Below are positions 1 through 5,977 of a stretch of DNA of 18,019 bases, one piece after another; positions within the stretch are counted from its first letter, which is position 1, and each line of letters begins with the position of its first letter. The position numbers were made by a program, and so were the translations under genes. The notes beneath the pieces are model-generated. The model did not search any database. It saw only the letters and a list, made by a program, of their open reading frames with translations, and had not been told where the DNA came from. The stretch comes from Bacillota bacterium (GTDB taxonomy: Bacteria > Bacillota_I > Bacilli_A > Acholeplasmatales > Acholeplasmataceae), in NCBI GenBank assembly GCA_023431045.1, contig JAEYXZ010000064.1, forward strand, positions 1-18,019. Reading direction: 5' to 3'.

Positions 1-1
1 A

Positions 2-139
2 GCTGGAACAAAGAATTATGATGATAAAGAATTCTCTGCAAGATGACATGAGTTTATCAATTCAGATCCCTTAGCACAAGGCTCTTATTATGATGAAAAG
101 ATGAAAAGAAACATCAGTTACAAAGTCGTTATCATATAA
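2..139 (+). pseudogene. Possible 3' end of an interrupted gene
   Basis: Reading from base 2 there are 14 sense codons, one in-frame TGA at 44-46, then 30 more sense codons to a TAA at 137-139. Both parts have coding-like composition (AGTKNYDDKEFSAR, then HEFINSDPLAQGSYYDEKMK and a short basic tail). A TGG-to-TGA change would join them, and TGA is a stop elsewhere in this window. The 5' part lies outside the window. I do not recognise the protein. The alternative is that a gene ends at the first TGA and the rest is chance; 30 open codons alone are weak evidence. Confidence 0.25.
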
Positions 140-269
140 GTCATTGACATAACATATATTTGTTAAATCTACCATTGGCTTTATGAAGCAATTTTATTTA
201 CTGAAATATGTTATGTGTTACAAGCATTTACATAAAAATATGTTACATTGACCTATCCTACATTGTATG
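140..269. other. AT-rich intergenic spacer, nothing recognised
   Basis: No convincing reading frame, RNA gene or promoter was seen. There is a TTGACA at 144-149 but no -10 hexamer at proper spacing. Loosely repeated words around ATATGTTA and TGTTACA occur at about 196-250, without clear symmetry. Together with the flanking terminator and the 3' spacer of the methyltransferase gene, the gene-free stretch reaches to 390. Confidence 0.5.
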
Positions 270-319
270 TAAAAAAAGAAAAAAGCCATTATTTTAATTT
301 TTTGACAAATAATGGCTTT
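270..319 (-). terminator. Rho-independent terminator of the NUDIX-GDSL-rlmD operon
   Basis: Arms 282-294 (AAAGCCATTATTT) and 307-319 pair perfectly over 13 bp around a 12-nt loop. On the minus strand the stem is followed by a T-rich run (TTTTTT C TTTTTTT), the normal intrinsic terminator form. It lies about 70 bp past the methyltransferase stop. On the plus strand the following bases are only weakly T-rich, so the terminator acts mainly for the minus strand. Confidence 0.85.
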
Positions 320-390
320 AATTTATGTATTTTGATTAATTATCAATTGTTAACTAAAAATCACGACGGCTTTACACGGCTGTTTATGAA

Positions 391-1554
391 TTATTTTAGT
401 GAAAGCAATACGATATTTTCAACGTGTGCAGTATAACTGAACATATCAATAGGCTGAATTTTTTTAACTTCATATTTTTGACTAAGTTGTTTAATATCTC
501 GAATTTGCGTTTTAGGTTCACACGATATATAGACAATTCTTTTAGGTGTTAACTTAAGGACTGATTGAATGAACTCAAGCGATGCACCTTCTCTTGTTGG
601 ATCCATCAATAAAACATCAACTTTCTCATTCATTTCATTCATCAAATCTTGAACATCACCTTGATGAAAAAATGCGTTTTCAACTTTATTGATTTTTTTA
701 TTCGTGATGGCATTTAAAACAGATGCTTCATTGATTTCAAATCCTATCGCTTTCTTAGCCTTTTTTGCTGATAAGAGTGTTAATGTCCCAATCCCTGAAT
801 AACAATCTAAGACAACGTCATTTTGCTTGATTTCAGCAAACTCTAATGCTTTATGATAGAGATTCATCATTTGCTTTGGATTGACTTGATAGAAAGAACG
901 AGATGATATTCTAAACACTAAATCATCAATTTGATCTTCAATATAACCCGGGCCATAAAGAATCTTTTCTTGTTCAAGTAGGACCAAATGAGTGTTTTTA
1001 TGATGAATGTTTTGTACAATTGTTGAAATCTCAGGATGCAATTCAATTAATTCTCTAACAAAGATTTTATGATTAGGGAATAAATTACCTTGAGTGACTA
1101 AGACAACCATATACTGATTGTTTGAATAGGATTTTCTAATTAAGACATGTTTTAAGATCCCATCCCCAGATGCTTCATGATAAGCTCTGATCTTAAACTT
1201 AATTAACAACTTTTCAAGCGTTTCAAATATAGCATCGATTCCTGGATGATGGAGAAAATGACCCAGTTTAGGTTTAATTACTTTACTACCTTCAATAAAT
1301 AATCCTAAACGAATTTGATAACTCTTTTCTAGTTTTAGGTTAGTTGCTGATAAAACCGCTTTATGACGGTATCCTTTAGGTGTAGGATTCTCAATCATTG
1401 GTAGTAATTTTGATGCACCAAAAAGACTTTCAATAAGCATCATTTTCTTTTTCATTTGTTCTTTTAGTGGTAGTTTTTCATAATCTGAACTATTTAAACT
1501 ATCATAAAAAGTATCATCTTGATATTTATAACTTTTGTGCGAGACGTTTGACAT
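391..1554 (-). CDS. rlmD: 23S rRNA (uracil-5-)-methyltransferase, RlmD/TrmA family, Fe-S cysteines absent
   Basis: SAM-dependent enzyme that makes 5-methyluridine in RNA, probably 23S rRNA. Motifs, numbered from the chosen start (387 aa): FYQVNPKQ (221-228), SAM-binding DCYSGIGTLTL (250-260), DPTREG (318-323), the nucleophile Cys345 in SCEP, and MFSYTAHVE with catalytic base Glu379. The N-terminal TRAM domain of longer homologues is missing. The four cysteines that bind the 4Fe-4S cluster in RlmD are also missing; the protein has only Cys251 and Cys345. The corresponding N-terminal stretch reads SLNSSDYEKLPLKEQ. Two ATGs are possible, at 1560 and 1554. The AAGGA at 1561-1565 touches the first but lies 6 nt from the second, so 1554 is preferred. 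The gene overlaps the upstream esterase by 29 bp in another frame. Family assignment is firm; the exact target (U1939, U747 or tRNA U54) is not shown by sequence. Confidence 0.9.
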   Translation of the reverse strand: MSNVSHKSYKYQDDTFYDSLNSSDYEKLPLKEQMKKKMMLIESLFGASKLLPMIENPTPKGYRHKAVLSATNLKLEKSYQIRLGLFIEGSKVIKPKLGHFLHHPGIDAIFETLEKLLIKFKIRAYHEASGDGILKHVLIRKSYSNNQYMVVLVTQGNLFPNHKIFVRELIELHPEISTIVQNIHHKNTHLVLLEQEKILYGPGYIEDQIDDLVFRISSRSFYQVNPKQMMNLYHKALEFAEIKQNDVVLDCYSGIGTLTLLSAKKAKKAIGFEINEASVLNAITNKKINKVENAFFHQGDVQDLMNEMNEKVDVLLMDPTREGASLEFIQSVLKLTPKRIVYISCEPKTQIRDIKQLSQKYEVKKIQPIDMFSYTAHVENIVLLSLK

Positions 1555-2218
1555 CGACATTCCTTAATAGACTCATTGGTAAGACATACTCACTTAAAGG
1601 TGTACGTAGTAAACCCTCAGCAATGATGGAAGCAATCGCGATTGCTCCAAATTGATTAAAATGAGTATTATCTTCCTTTTTGATCTGGTTAAATAATTTT
1701 CTTGATAAATCCATACCTAAATATTCATATAACTTCTTACTTCTTGTAAACCCATCAATAAACCATGCCTTTTCACTTCTAGCAACACGATAAGACATAT
1801 AAGGGTATAATCCAACCGATAGTGGATTCACGCGGTGATTGGCTAGATGATTTCTTCTAGAGATACTAGAGATGATGATTGGGACTGCTTTTTTCTCTTT
1901 GATTTCATTGATCATAAAAGATAAGTTTTTTGGATAACTTTCATAGACACTCGTATATCGTTTTGGATCTTCGACCTTTTGATCATTGTGACCAAACTGA
2001 ATCATGACATAATCGTCTGACTTTAATTGTTTTAATACGTCATTGAAACGGCCTTCATCCAGAAATGACTTCGTTGATCTCCCATTAACTGCATGGTTAT
2101 GAACAACAATATCCTCGGTTAAGAATATTCCTAGCTTTTCACCCCATCCAGTTTCCGGACGACTATCAAGTGATTTATTTGCTGCAGTTGAATCACCTAT
2201 AATATAGAGGTTAATCAT
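1526..2218 (-). CDS. SGNH/GDSL hydrolase, rhamnogalacturonan acetylesterase-like
   Basis: Predicted carbohydrate or lipid O-acetylesterase with the SGNH fold, 230 aa. Block I is GDSTAA with nucleophile Ser10, block II has Gly46 in HAVNGRS, block III is GHND with Asn78, and block V is DNTH with Asp183 and His186. The GDSTAA/GHND pattern is that of the RGAE-like (CE12) branch. There is no signal peptide, so it probably acts in the cytoplasm on imported or endogenous acetylated substrates. Its ATG overlaps the TGA of the NUDIX gene (ATGA), so the two are translationally coupled. The 45 residues past His186 are longer than the catalytic core needs, and their coding sequence overlaps rlmD. Substrate unknown. 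Confidence 0.88.
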   Translation of the reverse strand: MINLYIIGDSTAANKSLDSRPETGWGEKLGIFLTEDIVVHNHAVNGRSTKSFLDEGRFNDVLKQLKSDDYVMIQFGHNDQKVEDPKRYTSVYESYPKNLSFMINEIKEKKAVPIIISSISRRNHLANHRVNPLSVGLYPYMSYRVARSEKAWFIDGFTRSKKLYEYLGMDLSRKLFNQIKKEDNTHFNQFGAIAIASIIAEGLLRTPLSEYVLPMSLLRNVDVKRLAQKL

Positions 2219-2619
2219 TTGAGTTTACCTGTCAGTTTTATGAAGATGATCTGATCATTTTCATAAGTTAAATATTGCAAGACCTGTTCTCTTGTATACC
2301 AACCAGCAGCTAAGATTTCTTCATCCTGTTTCTTAATTCTAGTGTTCATCGCTTCACCTAAAAAATAATAGACATCTTTATAGACTCCATTAGGCATTAA
2401 GTAGGTGTTGGTTTGCATCTTATCACTTGTAATTTCAAACTGAATACCGGTTTCTTCGTAAACTTCTCTTTTAGCAGTCTCAATTAATGATTCACCTGCT
2501 TCAATATGACCTTTAGGAAATGAAAAATGACCCCCATTTCGGTTCTGTGTCAGTAAAAACAAATATCGGTCTTCTGATTTTGTGTATACAATTGCTCCTG
2601 CTGATATTTCTTTAACCAT
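2215..2619 (-). CDS. NUDIX hydrolase, Ap4A pyrophosphatase-like
   Basis: A 134-aa single-domain NUDIX enzyme that cleaves a nucleoside diphosphate linked to another moiety. Residues 37-59 match the Nudix box GX5EX7REUXEEXGU exactly: Gly37, Glu43, REVYEE (51-56), Gly58. SFPKGHIEAGE before the helix resembles bis(5'-nucleosyl)-tetraphosphatases, so Ap4A-type dinucleotides or a mutagenic nucleotide are plausible substrates. A GAGG lies 9 nt before the ATG. It is the first gene of the NUDIX-GDSL-rlmD operon and ends in TGA overlapping the next ATG. Substrates of this superfamily cannot be read reliably from sequence. Confidence 0.88.
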   Translation of the reverse strand: MVKEISAGAIVYTKSEDRYLFLLTQNRNGGHFSFPKGHIEAGESLIETAKREVYEETGIQFEITSDKMQTNTYLMPNGVYKDVYYFLGEAMNTRIKKQDEEILAAGWYTREQVLQYLTYENDQIIFIKLTGKLK

Positions 2620-2637
2620 GGTAAATACCTCATTTCT

Positions 2638-2643
2638 ATTGTA
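2638..2643 (-). promoter_or_regulatory. Candidate -10 box of the NUDIX operon
   Basis: Minus-strand TACAAT lies 2 nt after the U-tract of the marR-type gene's terminator and about 18 nt before the NUDIX start codon. A -35 hexamer at 17 bp would fall inside the terminator hairpin and does not match TTGACA. The box is plausible because the terminator otherwise cuts the operon off from any upstream promoter. Confidence 0.45.
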
Positions 2644-2668
2644 ACAAAAAAGAGTCGATTTGACTCTT
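2644..2668 (-). terminator. Terminator of the MarR-family gene
   Basis: Arms 2650-2656 and 2662-2668 (AAGAGTC/GACTCTT) pair perfectly over 7 bp with a 5-nt loop. On the minus strand the stem runs into TTTTTT, directly followed by the candidate NUDIX promoter. It begins 8 bp past the regulator's stop codon. Confidence 0.8.
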
Positions 2669-2676
2669 AGTGTTTG

Positions 2677-3111
2677 TTAAACATCAAGTGATTTTGCGTA
2701 ATATCCGACTTTTTTAAGTAATTCATTAATACTTTCAGTTTCATCCTCACTTAGGACATCAAAAACTTTTTTCATGACTGCATGGTGTTTTGGAAAGATA
2801 TCTTCTAAAAAAACTCTACCTTGATTGGTTAATTCAACATAATAAGTTCGCTTATCATGTTGATCTCTGGTTCGCTTTAAGAGTTGACGTTTCTCTAGTT
2901 TATCAAGGACATAAGTCATTGATGAGTTAGCAATTAAAACTTTTGAACAAATGCCTTGAACTGGTAAACGGCCTTTATGATAAAGTGCTTCAAGTGCAGC
3001 AAATTCAGTCATATTGATTCCGTAGGTCGCGATATCTTTTCTTGCAATACTTTCAACCGCTTGAAAAGTTCTAAATAATATGGTCATTGTTTTTAAGTCA
3101 GTTGATTCCAT
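2677..3111 (-). CDS. MarR-family transcriptional regulator, MhqR-like
   Basis: A 144-aa DNA-binding regulator, expected to act as a dimer. The winged helix spans about residues 48-95: recognition-helix region ANSSMTYVLDKLEKR, and wing DQHDKRTYYVELT with the conserved Asp and Arg. The C-terminal dimerisation helices contain IFPKHHAVMKKVF and LLKKVGYYAKSL. From memory these resemble Bacillus subtilis MhqR (YkvE), the repressor of quinone/catechol detoxification genes, more than other MarR proteins. It has one cysteine, Cys55. GGAGG lies 5 nt before the ATG. The gene diverges from pheA and has its own terminator, so it may control both itself and the pheA operon. The ligand is inferred only from the resemblance. 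Confidence 0.9.
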   Translation of the reverse strand: MESTDLKTMTILFRTFQAVESIARKDIATYGINMTEFAALEALYHKGRLPVQGICSKVLIANSSMTYVLDKLEKRQLLKRTRDQHDKRTYYVELTNQGRVFLEDIFPKHHAVMKKVFDVLSEDETESINELLKKVGYYAKSLDV

Positions 3112-3155
3112 GTCAACCTCCGTGTCTTTTAGTTCAATTCTTTTGAAACACTATT

Positions 3156-3161
3156 ATTGTA
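3156..3161 (-). promoter_or_regulatory. Candidate -10 box of the MarR-family gene
   Basis: Minus-strand TACAAT about 45 nt before the start codon. No good -35 exists at 17 bp. The inverted repeat at 3166-3183 lies just upstream, where a bound repressor would block polymerase. Confidence 0.4.
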
Positions 3162-3165
3162 ACCA

Positions 3166-3183
3166 ATATATCTAATGATATAT
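3166..3183. promoter_or_regulatory. Inverted repeat, possible MarR autoregulatory operator
   Basis: ATATATC-TAAT-GATATAT is a perfect 7-bp inverted repeat with a 4-bp spacer. It covers the region just upstream of the candidate marR-type -10 box. Dimeric MarR proteins bind such palindromes. AT-rich DNA gives palindromes by chance, hence the moderate confidence. Confidence 0.45.
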
Positions 3184-3226
3184 AAAAATTTGCATTTATC
3201 ACTTTATACTGTATTTCAATATCTAT

Positions 3227-3248
3227 TATATTTCGATTTCGAATTATA
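3227..3248. promoter_or_regulatory. Inverted repeat resembling an MhqR box
   Basis: The core TTCGA-TT-TCGAA (3232-3243) is a perfect palindrome, extended by TATA/TATA after one mismatch. The Bacillus subtilis MhqR operator, as I recall it, has the core TCGAATTCGA, one base different from TCGATTTCGA here. It lies 66 bp before pheA, in the shared divergent region. Candidate operator for the neighbouring regulator. Confidence 0.5.
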
Positions 3249-3313
3249 TTCTATATAAATGCTTTATAAGTGTAAATATGTTAATATAAAGACAATATAT
3301 CAAGGAGTATTTT

Positions 3314-4117
3314 ATGAAAAAGTTAGTGACTTTAGGACCTGCTGGTACTTATGCAGAAATTGCTGCAAAAGCATTCATTAAAAATCTAAAAGAGGATATC
3401 AAATTATCTTATGAGCCATCCATTGATTTTTGCTTTGAAGGATTTAGAGAATCTGATTACCTCGTGATTCCGCTTGAGAATTCAATCGATGGGTATATCC
3501 AACGCAGTCTTGATTTATTACTTTTACATCAAGCATCTATTATTGATGAGGTTAATTTACCCATCACATTTTCACTTGTCTCAAATGAGGTCTCACTTGA
3601 TCATGTTGACACGATTTATGTTCAATTTAAAGCTAAGAATCAATGTCTTAATTTCCTTCATCAATTTAAAAACTGGAAATATATCATCACCGATAGTAAT
3701 GCTGAAAGTTTAGCATTACATCTAAAAAATCCAACTAAAACAGCGGCAATCGTTCCTGGTCATCTTGTTAAAAACGACTTTTCACTGGTGATCAACAATC
3801 TTCAAGATGAAGCGTCAAATCAAACCAGATTTGTCCTCATTAAACATCAAATTGAAAAACCTAAAAAGCCTACATTTAAAGCAATGATTGTGATGTCTCC
3901 GAATGTCGATAAACCAGGTTTATTACATAACTTACTTGGAATGTTTGCATCCCATCAAATTAACTTAACCTCAATTCTATCGAGACCCAAACGTAAAAGT
4001 CCTGGAACATATCACTTTTTCCTTGAACTTAAGCTAGATTCAGCTTCATTTGAATCACTCTTATCAGTGATTAATGAGGCCAAGGGACTAGATATCAAAT
4101 TATTAGGAGTCTATTAA
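3314..4117 (+). CDS. pheA: Prephenate dehydratase with ACT domain
   Basis: Converts prephenate to phenylpyruvate in phenylalanine synthesis; 267 aa, the usual monofunctional length. The catalytic domain has LGPAGTYA (7-14), PLENSIDG (53-60) and NQTRF (169-173), whose Thr171 is the catalytic threonine of the family. The ACT regulatory domain covers about 188-260, with PGLLHNLLGMF and INLTSILSRP. The normal ESRP phenylalanine-binding motif is LSRP here (Glu to Leu at 222), so feedback inhibition may be weakened. A strong AAGGAG precedes the ATG. The hydrolase gene follows 2 nt after the stop. There is no chorismate mutase domain and no other aromatic gene in the window, so the source of prephenate is unclear. 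Confidence 0.92.
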   Translation: MKKLVTLGPAGTYAEIAAKAFIKNLKEDIKLSYEPSIDFCFEGFRESDYLVIPLENSIDGYIQRSLDLLLLHQASIIDEVNLPITFSLVSNEVSLDHVDTIYVQFKAKNQCLNFLHQFKNWKYIITDSNAESLALHLKNPTKTAAIVPGHLVKNDFSLVINNLQDEASNQTRFVLIKHQIEKPKKPTFKAMIVMSPNVDKPGLLHNLLGMFASHQINLTSILSRPKRKSPGTYHFFLELKLDSASFESLLSVINEAKGLDIKLLGVY

Positions 4118-4119
4118 AC

Positions 4120-4845
4120 ATGAAATTATCTGAACACATGTTACTTAAACATCATAAAAACTCTAACATTTATCCACTTGTACTACCATATAGAATTTAT
4201 GTACCCAAAACGCTTGGTGTAAACTTCAAACTCGTGATCTTTTTACATGGTGCAGGTGAAAGAGGTCAAGATGGTTTCAAGCATATCGATGTAAATGCAG
4301 AAATCATTGAACGCATTATAACTGATCCGATTCATGGCAAAGACACCATCGTCATTGCCCCACAAGTTCCAGAACTTGAGCGATGGAGTGGTATTTATTA
4401 TATGAATGACGGTTATTATCGATATAATACGATACCAAAAACCAATCTCACCTATCTATTCATGGACTTACTCGATAAAACCATTATGAATCACTATAAA
4501 ATAGATCCAAAACGTGTCTATGTAGTTGGACTTTCAATGGGAGGTGCTGGTACTTGGGATTTTGTGACACGTTTTAATGACCGTTTTGCTGCTGCAATCC
4601 CGGTTTGTGGTGCAGTTGATGATCGTCAATATGATCGTTTCAAAGATATTCCAATTTGGGCATTTTATTCTAAGGATGACCCAATTGTAAATTATCAACC
4701 AACGGATCAAGTCATGAAAAGACTAATCAATGATAATCCTAAATCAAGATACACACTCTATGAACATGAAGGACATGGTTCATGGGTTAAAGCATGGAAA
4801 ACACCAGACATACTCGATTGGCTATTCGAACAAAAAAGATCATAA
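4120..4845 (+). CDS. Alpha/beta hydrolase, predicted esterase/peptidase (COG4099-like)
   Basis: A 241-aa single-domain alpha/beta hydrolase without signal peptide. Oxyanion-hole segment FLHGAGERG (41-49), nucleophile elbow GLSMGG with Ser139, acid Asp186 or Asp187 in YSKDDPIVNY, and His219 in EHEGHGSW complete the catalytic triad. The pattern is that of the PHB-depolymerase-like esterases. The start lies 2 nt after the pheA stop with AGGAG inside the end of pheA, so the two are cotranscribed and probably coupled. In Bacillus, MhqR controls a hydrolase of a related fold (MhqD), which makes the context suggestive. Substrate unknown. Confidence 0.87.
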   Translation: MKLSEHMLLKHHKNSNIYPLVLPYRIYVPKTLGVNFKLVIFLHGAGERGQDGFKHIDVNAEIIERIITDPIHGKDTIVIAPQVPELERWSGIYYMNDGYYRYNTIPKTNLTYLFMDLLDKTIMNHYKIDPKRVYVVGLSMGGAGTWDFVTRFNDRFAAAIPVCGAVDDRQYDRFKDIPIWAFYSKDDPIVNYQPTDQVMKRLINDNPKSRYTLYEHEGHGSWVKAWKTPDILDWLFEQKRS

Positions 4846-4846
4846 A

Positions 4847-4881
4847 AAAATCTCCATTTATTTGGAGATTTTCTCTTTTTT
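4847..4881. terminator. Bidirectional terminator between the pheA operon and the GT4 gene
   Basis: Arms 4847-4856 and 4863-4872 (AAAATCTCCA/TGGAGATTTT) pair over 10 bp with a 6-nt loop. T-runs follow on the plus strand (4876-4881) and on the minus strand (complement of 4844-4850). The TAA of the convergent glycosyltransferase is in the loop. Confidence 0.85.
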
Positions 4882-5940
4882 AATCTTGAAGTTTTTACTA
4901 TGATTTAGTTTTTTACCTAGGTTATCCATGTGTAACTTCTGGTAAAACTGAATCCACTTTTGTTTGATATTTTCACGTGAATAATAAGTTTTAACCTCTA
5001 AGGCATGATTGAGTGCTGTTTGGTAAAATGTTGGGTCAGATTTTAATTTACTGATAAGTTCGACAAACTCATCATTATTGGACCCTCTTAAATAGTGATC
5101 AAATAAGATATCTTGATAAAGTTCTAAGTCTCTTAAGAGAATCGGTGTATTTGAACTACAAGCTTCTAAGATTGCCATTGGGAATAATTCATTATAAGAA
5201 GGCATAAATAGGACATCAGCCATATTATAGATGTCATTCATTTGTCCACGAGGAACAATTCCTGTAAATAAGACGTTTTTAGGTGGATGTTCCATAACCT
5301 TCTTTAATTCCTTATGTCCATCAGTGATACTACCAAACGAGAAACCACCAGCCCATACAAATTGTATATCTGGTAATTTTTGTGCAACCTCAATAAAATC
5401 AAGAACCCCTTTTCTGGTTTGGACTTGACCAACCCCTAAAACAACAAAGCTATCGGGTTTTAGTTTAAAGTGTTCTTTGATTTTTTGTTTTTCAGATAAT
5501 TCTAGTTCATAAAAGGTTTTTTCAGACACAAAATTAGGAATGTATTCAATTTTTTCTTCTTTAATTCCATAACGAACCAAATCTTTAATAAATGATGGAT
5601 TGACAACCACCAATTTATCACTTCGATGATATTGGTTTAATAGGATTTTAAACATCATTTTCATTAAACTTTTTGGAAGTTTTATAGAGCCACTTAAAGT
5701 TTCTGGAAGTAAATGCACATGAGTAACTAATGGTTTCTTCGTATTCTTTGAACGAAGAATGCTGCGAGGATCAATTGTATGGACGTGCATAATATCATAC
5801 TTCTTACTACGTGTCACAACCTTAAACTCATTGGTACATAAATGGGTGATGAGGTTAATTTGTTCGGAAGTTGCACTACCAACGCCTTGACCTTCAATTT
5901 TATCTCCTGTAAAGGACATAAAAATAGTTAATTTATCCAT
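4858..5940 (-). CDS. GT4-family glycosyltransferase, possible glucolipid synthase
   Basis: A 360-aa retaining GT-B enzyme. The N-terminal acceptor domain holds GQGVGSATSEQ (18-28). The C-terminal donor domain has GVGQVQTRKG (169-178), whose Arg176/Lys177 would contact the donor phosphates, and the EX7E signature Glu251/Glu259 in NELFPMAILEA. The GxGVGSA..EQ start resembles enzymes adding a second sugar to glucosyl-diacylglycerol, as in Acholeplasma diglucosyl-diacylglycerol and lipoteichoic-acid anchor synthesis. The last 20 residues are strongly basic, suiting membrane attachment. AAAGGAA precedes the ATG. Family is firm; lipid acceptor is inference, and another acceptor cannot be excluded. 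Confidence 0.85.
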   Translation of the reverse strand: MDKLTIFMSFTGDKIEGQGVGSATSEQINLITHLCTNEFKVVTRSKKYDIMHVHTIDPRSILRSKNTKKPLVTHVHLLPETLSGSIKLPKSLMKMMFKILLNQYHRSDKLVVVNPSFIKDLVRYGIKEEKIEYIPNFVSEKTFYELELSEKQKIKEHFKLKPDSFVVLGVGQVQTRKGVLDFIEVAQKLPDIQFVWAGGFSFGSITDGHKELKKVMEHPPKNVLFTGIVPRGQMNDIYNMADVLFMPSYNELFPMAILEACSSNTPILLRDLELYQDILFDHYLRGSNNDEFVELISKLKSDPTFYQTALNHALEVKTYYSRENIKQKWIQFYQKLHMDNLGKKLNHSKNFKIKKEKISK

Positions 5941-5968
5941 GAATATTCCTTTCGATTATCTTGATACT

Positions 5969-5977
5969 ATTATATCA
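5969..5977 (-). promoter_or_regulatory. Extended -10 promoter of the GT4 gene, fused to the recD2 stop
   Basis: On the minus strand the sequence is TGA-TATAAT: the TG of the extended -10 motif is the first two bases of the recD2 TGA stop. The GT4 start codon lies 28 nt downstream of the hexamer. No TTGACA-like -35 is present, as allowed for extended -10 promoters. Confidence 0.6.

Noticed and set aside
196..250. Repeated ATATGTTA/TGTTACA words as a repeat array or CRISPR
   Set aside because: The copies are short, irregularly spaced and AT-rich, with no constant repeat length or spacers.
361..390. Repeated ACGGCT words after the rlmD stop as a second terminator or RNA element
   Set aside because: They are direct, not inverted, copies of six bases and form no stable hairpin. 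A clear terminator lies 70 bp further on.
248..436. 62-codon plus-strand frame
   Set aside because: It reads straight through the terminator hairpin and into the antisense of rlmD. It has no ribosome site and begins at a chance ATG-like codon.
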